A stretch of DNA of 64,000 nucleotides, taken from contig JAGVKB010000142.1 in NCBI GenBank assembly GCA_020050835.1, forward strand, positions 1 through 64,000, given 5' to 3'. This document shows positions 27,450-35,768 of the stretch, one piece after another. Position 1 is the stretch's first letter, and each line of letters starts with the position of its first letter. A program made the position numbers and the translations under genes. The DNA comes from Candidatus Obscuribacterales bacterium (GTDB lineage: Bacteria; Cyanobacteriota; Vampirovibrionia; Obscuribacterales; Obscuribacteraceae). Below the pieces are notes generated by a model. The model saw only the letters and a list, made by a program, of their open reading frames with translations. It was not told where the DNA came from and made no database searches.

Positions 27450-28070
27450 GTGAGCACAGACATCAGCGTACTAATTGTCGAAGATCATCAAGTCACGCTC
27501 GACGGCCTCAAACATGGTCTTTCGCGCGAACAAGGTGTCAATGTAATCGGCTCAGCCTCCAACAGCGACGAGGGGCTGGAACTGGCAAAACGACTCAGGC
27601 CGGATATCATCTTGCTCGACCTTCATCTGCCCGGGTCAGCTGGACCAAAATCAATGGTAAAGGCGTTTTGCAGCGTGCCCGGCTCGCGTGTCGTAGTCTT
27701 TTCCGGCGAAAGCCGAATGGCTTTCATTCAAATAGTTCTGGCCATGGGAGCTGCCGGCTACCTGCTCAAGTCCGAAAGTGTCGGTACGGTAGCTGAAACG
27801 ATTAGACAGGTCATGTCCGGCAAGAAATCGATCATCTCCGAAGAGCTCTTGAACGGTGAGCAAAAGGTCACTCGCTCGGAGCAAGAGGTGCTGAAGATGC
27901 TAGCCAGAGGAATGAAGTATCAAGATATCGCTGATATGAGAAGCACGTCGCCTGCCACAGTTCGCAAACAATGCGAACTGTTGTTGCTGAAATTAGGGTT
28001 GGCCAGCCGCGAGGAGTTGATCGCCTGGGCGGTGCAAAACGGCTACGGCAGCCTGGAACTTGAACCATGA
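27450..28070 (+). CDS. NarL/LuxR-type response regulator
   Basis: GTG 27450 fits the AAAAGG eight bases upstream; GTG 27441 is an alternative. The 206-residue protein has a receiver (VEDH, phospho-acceptor Asp in ILLDLHLP, Lys in YLLKS). A LuxR-type helix-turn-helix follows (TRSEQEVLKMLARG...YQDIAD, then SPATVRKQC). Its TGA overlaps the ATG of the next gene as ATGA, so the two are translationally coupled. The following NarX-like kinase is the expected phosphodonor. Confidence 0.94.
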   Translation: MSTDISVLIVEDHQVTLDGLKHGLSREQGVNVIGSASNSDEGLELAKRLRPDIILLDLHLPGSAGPKSMVKAFCSVPGSRVVVFSGESRMAFIQIVLAMGAAGYLLKSESVGTVAETIRQVMSGKKSIISEELLNGEQKVTRSEQEVLKMLARGMKYQDIADMRSTSPATVRKQCELLLLKLGLASREELIAWAVQNGYGSLELEP

Positions 28071-29710
28071 CCCTATTCAAGAAAGCGTTCGAACTGGCAG
28101 GAAGGATGCTCAATCCAGGTCGCAACCGCTCTGTCGATCGTTATGTCGCGCCCCAGAAGGATGTCGAGCGAGCAGCGCAGACGATTCGCCCACCGCAAGT
28201 CTCACCTGCCGCCAGCGAAAACACTTCGACCGAGCCGGCACGGGGTAATACTTCCGAGCAGATGGACGCCGAAACCTTACGTCACCTTCTAAGCGAGCTT
28301 GTGAAGTCGACCTCTCCCGGCGGGCTGGTAGAAGCAGCTCCAGATAGCTCGCTCAATCCGTCCACAACTAAATCCGGATTGGTAGACCAGCTGATTCCGG
28401 CCACTCTGGAAGAGCACAACTCAGACTGGCGAACGCTCTGGCTGACACAGCTGGTCTGCCAGGTATCACCAGGAATTTTGGAAGAAGTCTTTCCCGCCGC
28501 TGAAGCCGACCAAGAGCAGCTCGACCGCTACACCAGACAGTTGGTCAATCTAACTTTCGATGCGCTCGATAATCTCTCTAACGAGCTGAACACTCTCTTG
28601 CCGGCCTCTCAGCCCCGAGTAACCACTACAAAGCCTGCCGACTTCCGAGAAACTCTTAGTTTCGAAATCTCCGGACAAAGCATGGGAATGAGGCCGAAGG
28701 TAGCCTATTATCGCTGCCGAGCCTCGACATCCTTCTGGAGTCTTTCAGTCCGAGGCCGGTCCGGCGCTGTCGAGTTCTTCCTTGTGCCTGGTAATGAGGT
28801 TATGCTTCTGTCGCAGGCCGAGCCAGAATCTCGGCTCAAAGTACGACTCAGGCTATATCAAAATTCCAGAGGCTCCTGGTGGACTCTAGACGGACTGCCG
28901 GTAAACGAAGCCGACCTGAGATCTTTAGTCAGAAGTCTAATGAAGGACCTGCTGCTAAAGTCAGCCAGCGGCGAGTCTGCCGAATTGGACACTTTGTCCA
29001 ATCTGCTCAATCTGGAAGGCGAGCGGCTGACACAGGCAATTCACCAGCTGGTAATGGAAAAACAGAATCTGGTGCAAAAAATCGTTATGCAACAAGAGGA
29101 GATTCAAAATCGCATCGCACGCGACCTGCATGATGCGGTAATTTCAGACGTGATGCTGCTAAAACGATCGCTGTCCGAAAACAAGCGCTTATCAGAAGGT
29201 GAGATCAATCTAGTGCTTGACCGCATCACGAGCCAACTACGAGAGATTTGCCACGACCTGGCACCAAGAGACTTGAAAGATTGGGGTCTGCAAACAGTCA
29301 TTGACGACATGTTACAGCGAGTCTCGGAGCGAATAGGAGCCGATTGCGCGCTGCATTGCGAATCCGAGATTCCGGATTTGCCCAATGCTGTTCAACTGCA
29401 CATTTTTCGCATTGTTCAGGAGTGTTTGAACAATATTGAGAAGTATTCCGCCGCTTCTCGTGTGCTTGTGCGAATCGAGGTAAACGAGGATACCTTGAGT
29501 CTCACAATTGAAGACAATGGCAAAGGCTTCTCTCCGGAGGCGGGAAAAGCACGCCGCTTGCGTGAAGGCGGATCGGGATTAGGCAGCATTCGGGAGCGTG
29601 CGGAGCTAATTTGTGCCTTCTATCCGGCCAATCTCTCAGTCGAATCAGTCCCCAATAGCGGGTCGAAAATCACTCTGCTAGTGAGCTTTCTGGGCACAGC
29701 CAAACCTTAA
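28067..29710 (+). CDS. NarX-type sensor histidine kinase, cytosolic
   Basis: The 547-residue kinase has no membrane segment. Residues 1-100 are low-complexity. Residues about 164-297 form an input domain that is clearly shared with the protein at 29944-30714 (FD.L...S.E.N, then R.ST.F.SL..RG....EF...P...V..LS.AE). A HisKA_3 region follows (NRIARDLHDAV, phospho-acceptor H355). Next is a HATPase domain with N box (QECLNNIEKYS), G1 (DNGKGF) and a glycine-rich lid (GSGLGSIRER). It pairs with the coupled response regulator. The signal is unknown but must be cytosolic. Confidence 0.93.
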   Translation: MTLFKKAFELAGRMLNPGRNRSVDRYVAPQKDVERAAQTIRPPQVSPAASENTSTEPARGNTSEQMDAETLRHLLSELVKSTSPGGLVEAAPDSSLNPSTTKSGLVDQLIPATLEEHNSDWRTLWLTQLVCQVSPGILEEVFPAAEADQEQLDRYTRQLVNLTFDALDNLSNELNTLLPASQPRVTTTKPADFRETLSFEISGQSMGMRPKVAYYRCRASTSFWSLSVRGRSGAVEFFLVPGNEVMLLSQAEPESRLKVRLRLYQNSRGSWWTLDGLPVNEADLRSLVRSLMKDLLLKSASGESAELDTLSNLLNLEGERLTQAIHQLVMEKQNLVQKIVMQQEEIQNRIARDLHDAVISDVMLLKRSLSENKRLSEGEINLVLDRITSQLREICHDLAPRDLKDWGLQTVIDDMLQRVSERIGADCALHCESEIPDLPNAVQLHIFRIVQECLNNIEKYSAASRVLVRIEVNEDTLSLTIEDNGKGFSPEAGKARRLREGGSGLGSIRERAELICAFYPANLSVESVPNSGSKITLLVSFLGTAKP

Positions 29711-29943
29711 GCACTTCTAACCCGCCTGCATCACCTGACTAAAATACGCGTACAAATGACATTCTGAGCGTGTTTCATTCAATTTATACACACTTTCGTT
29801 AATCCCGTTTTGTGAATTCACGAACTTGGCAGCCGCCTCTATAGTTGAAGATGCAAGGCTCGTTGGGCTGCGCACTTACTAGGACCAACCATCAATCTTT
29901 CCGCTCAGGTGCTTTTATCCCTTTGCACCAAGGGGGTTTTCAC

Positions 29944-30714
29944 ATGTCACGAAGCTCATCATCAAAGTCTTTGAACCCGCTGGCCGTTCGTTCTTCATCT
30001 ACAGAATTCAATAAAAGCCGTTGGGCCGAACTGGAACAGGGGCTCAAGAAAACCGTCGACAAACAGCATTATGCAATTACTGCTTTTCGCGACGATCCGT
30101 CTTCGCTAACCGAGCAGATCCTCGCCAATTACAAGACCTGCACGAATGACTCGCGAGTTAGCTGGATGCAACAACTGGCCAAGGAATCCATGCATTTTCT
30201 GGCTCAACAGCGCGGCATCAAGCTCCAAGTAGTGCTTAAAGAGACGGTCTACAACCAGGCGATCTGGGAATTACTCACTCGCGTCTTCGACCAGCTGCAA
30301 ACCTATTCTTTCGAGTTCAATCATGTTATGGGTTGGAACGAGCTGAGGACAACTACTACTCGCCCGGCGCTCATTACAGAAGTACTCCGCTACAACAAGT
30401 TTCGCGAACCGCTCGAGACTACTACTTGCTTTCGCGGGCGCTTATCGACACGATTCATGAGCCTGGTGATTCGAGGCAAAAAGGATTGCCTTGAATTCCT
30501 GTTCTTGCCGGTTGAAAAGGTAATCGGATTGAGTAAAGCAGAGAGCTACTACGAGCCGGTTTGCACGATGAACGGCAAGTTATCCGATGGGCAGGTTACC
30601 TGGTACCTGAACGACCAGGAGCTCTCCAACGAGCAATTAACCGCAACCTGTATCGACCTCTTCACAGACTTGATCGCCCGCACGAAACAAGCCAGTCAGG
30701 CCGACCAAGAATAA
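29944..30714 (+). CDS. Stand-alone copy of the kinase input domain
   Basis: ATG 29944, eight bases after GGGGG, gives 256 residues. An earlier in-frame ATG at 29845 has no ribosome site. Residues about 115-245 align without large gaps to residues 164-297 of the kinase encoded just upstream, sharing TTT.PA, R.ST.F.SL, RG, EF and LS.AE positions. Residues 1-110 differ and are helical. There is no enzymatic motif or membrane segment. It may bind the same ligand or the kinase itself. The intergenic distance from the kinase is 233 bp, so it may have its own promoter. Confidence 0.8.
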   Translation: MSRSSSSKSLNPLAVRSSSTEFNKSRWAELEQGLKKTVDKQHYAITAFRDDPSSLTEQILANYKTCTNDSRVSWMQQLAKESMHFLAQQRGIKLQVVLKETVYNQAIWELLTRVFDQLQTYSFEFNHVMGWNELRTTTTRPALITEVLRYNKFREPLETTTCFRGRLSTRFMSLVIRGKKDCLEFLFLPVEKVIGLSKAESYYEPVCTMNGKLSDGQVTWYLNDQELSNEQLTATCIDLFTDLIARTKQASQADQE

Positions 30715-30800
30715 AGCTCCCCCATTTACCAGGTTTACCGGCAGACTGAAAACTGTTCCTAGCCTAGCCTGCCTTGCCCGTTCTAGGATATATTTGCTGT

Positions 30801-33038
30801 GTGAATCGGTCGAACAATCATCTTCGATCTCTTCTGGCGGCCGCTCTTGTCATCACAACGGCCGCCCTCCAAGGCAGTTACGCGTCAGCATCCCAGGCAG
30901 GAGACCAGTCCTTGAAGCAAGCAAGCCTTTCAGGAGACAGAGTGCTTTCGAACAAGCCGGAAGGATCAAGCAAACAGAAAGTCCATCCAGGCAGGTCGAA
31001 AAACATAGAACTGGTGGATATGCTTTCCGTAAGGGTCGGAAATCCAGCGGCGGCGGTCAAGTCATATACCGTCTCTAACCCACAGACAGTAATAGACTGT
31101 GACATCTTGATTGTCGGCGGTGGCATAGGCGGTGTCGCGGCAACGCTGCAGACGGCACAATCAGGATTGAAAGTATGTCTGGTCGAAGAGACTGACTGGC
31201 TGGGCGGACAAATGACTGCGCAAGGCGTTTCGGCCCTCGACGAAAACTATCTGATCGAGACTAGCGGGTCTACCCTGAAGTATCAGCAGTTTAGAAGTAA
31301 GATCCGCAAGCATTACCTAAGCAAGTATCAACCGACGAAAGAGGCCGCCGCTAAGCAGTTCCTAAATCCTGGCAACTGCTGGGTTAGCTATATCTCCTTC
31401 GAACCCAAAGTAGCCGTAAGCGTAATTGACGATCTTTTGGAACCGCTGACTCGAAACGGATCCTTGTCCGTTTACAAAAGGAGCAAGCCAATCCAGGTCA
31501 AAGCTGCAGGCGGGCGAATTACAGCGGTAGTCACAGTCAACCTGGAAAGCGGAACAACAACCGAATTCAGACCGAAAGTTTGTCTTGATGCAACCGAGTT
31601 AGGCGATCTCTTGCCGCTGAGTAAAATGAATTACCGTTCGGGCTCCGAGTCTCAGCTCGACACCCAAGAGCCGCATGCACCGCTGACAGGAGATCGGCAA
31701 AACGTTCAAGATTTCACATATCCGTTTGCAATAGAGTATCGCCCCGGCGAAAATCACACGATCGAAAAACCAGCCCTTTACGATCAGTTCAAAGACAGCG
31801 GTATCCTCTCGTTTTTTGGTTTCAAAATGTTTGAGCCTGCCACGCGCCAGGAAAAGGACGGTGGGACCAGCGAGCTCTTGCCGTTCTGGACCTATAGAAG
31901 GCTTCTGGACGCCAGCAATTGGGTCAATCCTCCCTATGACTATGATCTCGCCATGATTAACTGGATGGGCAACGACCTGCGCGGCGAAAACATTATCGAT
32001 CAACCAGTCAAGGCGATCGCGGAGCGGCTGGCACTAGGCAAAGCTCTCAGCCTCGCCTTCCTATACTGGCTGCAGACGGAAGCGCCACGCGACGAAGGTG
32101 GCAACGGCTATCCCGAAATCAGACTACGCCCGGAGGTGATGGGCACCAGCGACGGATTATCCAAGTATCCCTACATACGCGAATCAAGAAGGATAAAGGC
32201 CATTCACTGCATTGTCGAGCAAGAAATAGCCACTGCCACTACAGTCGGTGCGCGCGCCACGTCCTATTCCGACGCCGTCGGCATCGGATTTTATCCGATC
32301 GATATCCATGGCAAGGAGGAAAAGCCGGGGGCAGCACAGGCTACCAGGCCGTTTCAGATACCGCTTGGAGCGTTGATGGCAACCACGCCCACCAATCTAA
32401 TTGCCGCATGCAAGAACATCGGGACTACTCACATTACTAATGGCGCCTACCGCTTGCACCCGGTCGAGTGGGCGATTGGTGAGGCCGCGGGAGCGCTCTC
32501 TGCTCTTACAATCCAACTTGGTGTCAAGCCGAGCAAGATCTTGAAAGACAGGCGCTTGCTTCGCCGGCTCCAGCACGAGCTGGTAAGCAAAGGATCGCCG
32601 GTCTACTGGTACGATGACGTTGCAGTCTCCCACCCTGCATTTCCCGCCATCCAGTTTCTTGCAGTTTCCGGATTTATGACCGGCCGGGATTCCGACCTGC
32701 ATTTCAGACCGGACGACCCGCTCACCAGACAGGAGGCCGCCGAGATTTTGTCTTCCTGTTTGAATCTCGGCTCGGCAGAACCTGGCCCCTACCTGCCCGG
32801 AGACGTCGAAGCGAGTAACCCCATTGCAATCTGCATCTTGCAATGCGTAAAGCGAAAGCTTTTGTCCGTCGACGAGCAAAGTCACTTCAGACCGAACGCT
32901 CCTCTTGCCTGGAACGATCTCAAAGATGCCGTCAGAACCGGCAAATTCGCCGAACTGCCAGACTGCCCGCTGGAGACAAACATATCCAGATCAGAGTTTG
33001 CGCAGTGGCTCTACGAATCTCAGTTGGCACAACTCTAG
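30801..33038 (+). CDS. Exported FAD-dependent oxidoreductase with SLH domains
   Basis: GTG 30801 (AGGA about ten bases upstream) gives a 745-residue protein with a signal peptide cleaved near SYASA. The FAD-binding Rossmann motif DILIVGGGIGGVAATLQTAQ starts near residue 96, followed by WLGGQMTAQGV, typical of the FAD_oxidored/succinate-dehydrogenase-like group. The last 135 residues hold SLH-type segments (HPAFPAIQFLAVSGFMTGR, FRPDDPLTRQEAAEIL, FRPNAPLAWNDL). SLH domains tether proteins to cell-wall polymers, so the enzyme probably sits on the envelope. The substrate is not deducible. The combination is unusual. Confidence 0.88.
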   Translation: MNRSNNHLRSLLAAALVITTAALQGSYASASQAGDQSLKQASLSGDRVLSNKPEGSSKQKVHPGRSKNIELVDMLSVRVGNPAAAVKSYTVSNPQTVIDCDILIVGGGIGGVAATLQTAQSGLKVCLVEETDWLGGQMTAQGVSALDENYLIETSGSTLKYQQFRSKIRKHYLSKYQPTKEAAAKQFLNPGNCWVSYISFEPKVAVSVIDDLLEPLTRNGSLSVYKRSKPIQVKAAGGRITAVVTVNLESGTTTEFRPKVCLDATELGDLLPLSKMNYRSGSESQLDTQEPHAPLTGDRQNVQDFTYPFAIEYRPGENHTIEKPALYDQFKDSGILSFFGFKMFEPATRQEKDGGTSELLPFWTYRRLLDASNWVNPPYDYDLAMINWMGNDLRGENIIDQPVKAIAERLALGKALSLAFLYWLQTEAPRDEGGNGYPEIRLRPEVMGTSDGLSKYPYIRESRRIKAIHCIVEQEIATATTVGARATSYSDAVGIGFYPIDIHGKEEKPGAAQATRPFQIPLGALMATTPTNLIAACKNIGTTHITNGAYRLHPVEWAIGEAAGALSALTIQLGVKPSKILKDRRLLRRLQHELVSKGSPVYWYDDVAVSHPAFPAIQFLAVSGFMTGRDSDLHFRPDDPLTRQEAAEILSSCLNLGSAEPGPYLPGDVEASNPIAICILQCVKRKLLSVDEQSHFRPNAPLAWNDLKDAVRTGKFAELPDCPLETNISRSEFAQWLYESQLAQL

Positions 33039-33044
33039 CGTCTA

Positions 33045-33779
33045 CTATCCACCGATCTCGGCAAATGAGTTGACAGGCTCATGCCCTGGATTTTCAATCG
33101 CTGCGTTTCCGGGGCGGACTACCAGCAACGTTCTCATCCCAGCCGTTTCAGCGGCATCTAGCTCTGCCTTGGCGTCGCTCAAAAACAGTATGTCGCCAGG
33201 CTCGCGCTGCATGTCTTTTGCTATATTAATGTAGCTACCAGGTTCTCGCTTTGCACCGCATGTAGTATCGTAAAAACCGCTCAAGGCATAAGTCAGATCG
33301 CCATATTCCGTGTTGCCGAAGAACAGCTTCTGGGCTTGAACACTTCCGGACGAGTAGATGCGAATGTCGATACCATCTTTATGCCAAGCTTCGAAAGCAG
33401 GTGGGACGTCGGGAAACACGTGCGATTTTAGCTGACCGGCTTCGTAGCCTTCTTTCCAGATCAGCCCCTGCAACTCTTTCAATCCGGTAACTTTAGCATC
33501 ACTAGCCATCAACCTAAGAGCTTCCAGGGCGACTTTCTCTCTCTGATGCTCGGCATCCCTCTCGGCGGACAACCATTCGCTTAGATTGATGGCACCAGCA
33601 TCCTGAGCCATGAGCGAGCAGGCCTTTACTACTTCGGCTGCTTGCCATTTACTGCGCAGAAAACTTCCCAAGTTAGCTCTCGCGTAAGGAAACAGAACTT
33701 CGTAGACATAACTGATCGATGAAGTGGTTCCTTCTACATCCACCAGGATTGCCGTCGGCAGGTGCTGCTTTCCGCTCAC
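33045..33779 (-). CDS. mtnC: Enolase-phosphatase E1 (methionine salvage)
   Basis: MtnC enolises and dephosphorylates 2,3-diketo-5-methylthiopentyl-1-phosphate to acireductone. The 244-residue HAD protein has DVEGTTSSISYV (nucleophile and acid), SSGSVQAQKLLF-like motif II and LFLSDAKAELDAA (motif IV). The GTG start overlaps the mtnD stop by four bases (GTGA), with AAGGTGAG upstream. It is the last gene of mtnB-mtnD-mtnC. Confidence 0.95.
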   Translation of the reverse strand: MSGKQHLPTAILVDVEGTTSSISYVYEVLFPYARANLGSFLRSKWQAAEVVKACSLMAQDAGAINLSEWLSAERDAEHQREKVALEALRLMASDAKVTGLKELQGLIWKEGYEAGQLKSHVFPDVPPAFEAWHKDGIDIRIYSSGSVQAQKLFFGNTEYGDLTYALSGFYDTTCGAKREPGSYINIAKDMQREPGDILFLSDAKAELDAAETAGMRTLLVVRPGNAAIENPGHEPVNSFAEIGG

Positions 33780-34357
33780 AGACTCACCTTAGATTCGAAC
33801 GACTGCCCTTCTGCGACGCTCCGAGCACCGAAGCAGAGCGGTTCGTACCTGACATCAACACCATTTTCCAGATAGATCGGCGACCAGCCGCTCATGTCCT
33901 TGAACAATCTAATAGTCTTGATTGTCTTGCTCGTGCAGAGATTGAACCAGTGCCTGGTGCCGGCTGGCACGTTGATTAAATCACCCGCCTCCATTTCCAC
34001 CGAAAACACGTCGCCACCGTCCGGATTGATATGAAAGATACCAGCACCATCTACAACGAAACGCACCTCATCTTCGGAATGCGTATGCTCTTTGTTGAAC
34101 TTAGACAGCATTTGATCGAGCCCGGGTGTTTCCGGATTTACACTAATGACGTCCGCCGTGACATACCCGCCGCGTTGCTTGAGCTGCTCTATCTCCGGCT
34201 CATAAACCTTGAGAATCTCCTTAGAGCTTGCCGACCTTTCGATTCGACCGGCTACGTCCCAGCGTTCATACCTAATGCCGTGCTGTAAAAGATATTCAGC
34301 TATCGCTTTGGGCCCGCTCATAGTGATCTGCTTGTCCGGAACATTCAAAATCGCCAT
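33776..34357 (-). CDS. mtnD: Acireductone dioxygenase
   Basis: This cupin metalloenzyme of 193 residues oxidises acireductone to 2-keto-4-methylthiobutyrate and formate (Fe form). Metal ligands are visible as H-x-H-x4-E in EHTHSEDEVRF and a later His in GTRHWF. The length and the closing FYDE-like region (MSGWSPIYLENGVDV) fit the family. It lies between mtnB (20 bp gap) and mtnC (overlapping), so the three are one transcript. The ribosome site is weak. Confidence 0.95.
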   Translation of the reverse strand: MAILNVPDKQITMSGPKAIAEYLLQHGIRYERWDVAGRIERSASSKEILKVYEPEIEQLKQRGGYVTADVISVNPETPGLDQMLSKFNKEHTHSEDEVRFVVDGAGIFHINPDGGDVFSVEMEAGDLINVPAGTRHWFNLCTSKTIKTIRLFKDMSGWSPIYLENGVDVRYEPLCFGARSVAEGQSFESKVSL

Positions 34358-34377
34358 TGGATACTACTCGCTTGCAA

Positions 34378-35052
34378 CTAAGACCCGATACTCAGGCGCC
34401 GGGCTTTCACCTCCAGCAAAAACTCCACCGCTTCCACGTGCCGTCTTGCCTCTGCCAGTGATCTGCCCCAGGTGTACAAGCCATGCCGGCGCAGAATGAA
34501 GGCATGCGACAGAGGCGTCTTTCGATCCAGGAGCATTGAGCAGACAGTCTCAGCGAGTGTTTCAATGTCCTGAGAATTCTCCAGAATAGGTATCCACAAT
34601 TCGTGCTCGTGGCTTGTCACACCGGCCAGCGCCTTCAGCATTTCGAATCCAGCGACTCGAATGCCATCGTCCTTTTCATGGACGTCGGAGAGCAGCGTCG
34701 ACCACACGGAATGCGTATGGAGTACTGCTCCGGCTCCGGCGCCTTTGGCGATGGCTATATGCAGCATTGTTTCTGCCGATGGCTTCAAATCTCCAGCCGC
34801 TTCCGGACTGCCTTGCTCATCTACCATCAAGAAGTCGCCGGCGCTCAAATTCCGCTTGTCCTTTCCGCTGGCCGTCATCAACAAGCGCAGCGGCTCTCGC
34901 TCGATCACAACGCTGTAATTGCTGCTGGTAGCAAGCGACCAATTCTTTTGATAGAACAGTCTGCCAATTTCTTGAAGAGCTGCTAATTCCGGCAAGCTCG
35001 AAAGATCGACTACAGACATGGTTTGGGCGCACTCCCGATGATGACAAGACAT
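34378..35052 (-). CDS. mtnB: Methylthioribulose-1-phosphate dehydratase
   Basis: MtnB dehydrates 5-methylthioribulose-1-phosphate. The 224-residue class II aldolase-like protein has the N-terminal ATSSNYSV (phosphate-binding) segment, the zinc ligands in VLHTHSVWS, a catalytic Glu in KPSAETMLH and a third His in ILRRHGLYTWG. It is the first gene of mtnBDC. ATG 35052 lies about ten bases after GGAGGGGG; a second ATG at 35019 is also possible. MtnA and MtnK or an MTA phosphorylase are not in the window. Confidence 0.95.
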   Translation of the reverse strand: MSCHHRECAQTMSVVDLSSLPELAALQEIGRLFYQKNWSLATSSNYSVVIEREPLRLLMTASGKDKRNLSAGDFLMVDEQGSPEAAGDLKPSAETMLHIAIAKGAGAGAVLHTHSVWSTLLSDVHEKDDGIRVAGFEMLKALAGVTSHEHELWIPILENSQDIETLAETVCSMLLDRKTPLSHAFILRRHGLYTWGRSLAEARRHVEAVEFLLEVKARRLSIGS

Positions 35053-35202
35053 TATACGACAACCCCCTCCGACGATCGCAGACAGCTGCCGCGACCGGAT
35101 TGCGAGACCTTAGCCAATATTCATAACGCCGGATTCAAAGCATGTTTATGATCTGTGAATGTTCGAAATTGGTCCTTTCCAAGACTTTACAAGCGAGGAA
35201 GT

Positions 35203-35691
35203 ATGACAAGCAAAGTAAACCCAATTCCAACGGGTTACCACACGATCACTCCGACTCTCACTGTCAAAGGAGCAGATAAAGCGATCGACTTTTACAAACA
35301 GGCCTTCGGCGCCGAAGAGAAAGAGCGTTGTTTCGGTCCGGACGGCAAGACGATCATGCACGCCGAGCTGAAGATCGGTGATTCGATCCTCATGCTCAAC
35401 GACGAATTTCCCGAAATGGCATGCCGCGGGCCGGAATCGCTCGGCGGTACTCCGGTGTCTCTCTACCTGTATGTAGAAAATGTGGACGCTTCCTTCGAAC
35501 GCGCAGTCAAGGCGGGAGCAACGGTCACAATGCCGCTGACCGACATGTTCTGGGGAGATCGCTTCGGTCAGATTACCTGCCCGTTCGGACACAAGTGGTC
35601 GCTCGCCACTCACACTAAGGATGTCACGCCGGAAGAGATGAAAAAGGCTCAGGAAGCCTGGCAGAAAGAACAAACAGCTTGCGCAAAGTAA
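35203..35691 (+). CDS. VOC-family (PhnB/glyoxalase-like) protein
   Basis: ATG 35203 with AGGAAG upstream gives 162 residues. It shows the vicinal-oxygen-chelate fold of the PhnB-like group: TITPTLTVKGADKAIDFYKQ, then FGAEEKER, and the second half VSLYLYVENVDASFERAVKA with FWGDRFG and the closing FGHKWSLATH. Metal-binding positions of active glyoxalases are only partly conserved. The substrate is unknown. It is divergent from mtnB and convergent with pyk, with a hairpin terminator between. Confidence 0.9.
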   Translation: MTSKVNPIPTGYHTITPTLTVKGADKAIDFYKQAFGAEEKERCFGPDGKTIMHAELKIGDSILMLNDEFPEMACRGPESLGGTPVSLYLYVENVDASFERAVKAGATVTMPLTDMFWGDRFGQITCPFGHKWSLATHTKDVTPEEMKKAQEAWQKEQTACAK

Positions 35692-35725
35692 CTGCCTGTC
35701 TCAGTAACTGACTGCTGCTAATCGG

Positions 35726-35768
35726 GGAGCGGAGGAGAGCAATACTCTCGGCCGCTCCTCTGCTTTTT
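35726..35768. terminator. Hairpin terminator between VOC gene and pyk
   Basis: GGAGCGG (35726-35732) pairs with CCGCTCC (35752-35758), and inside GAGAG pairs with CTCTC around CAATA. TTTTT follows at 35764-35768 on the plus strand. Confidence 0.8.
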
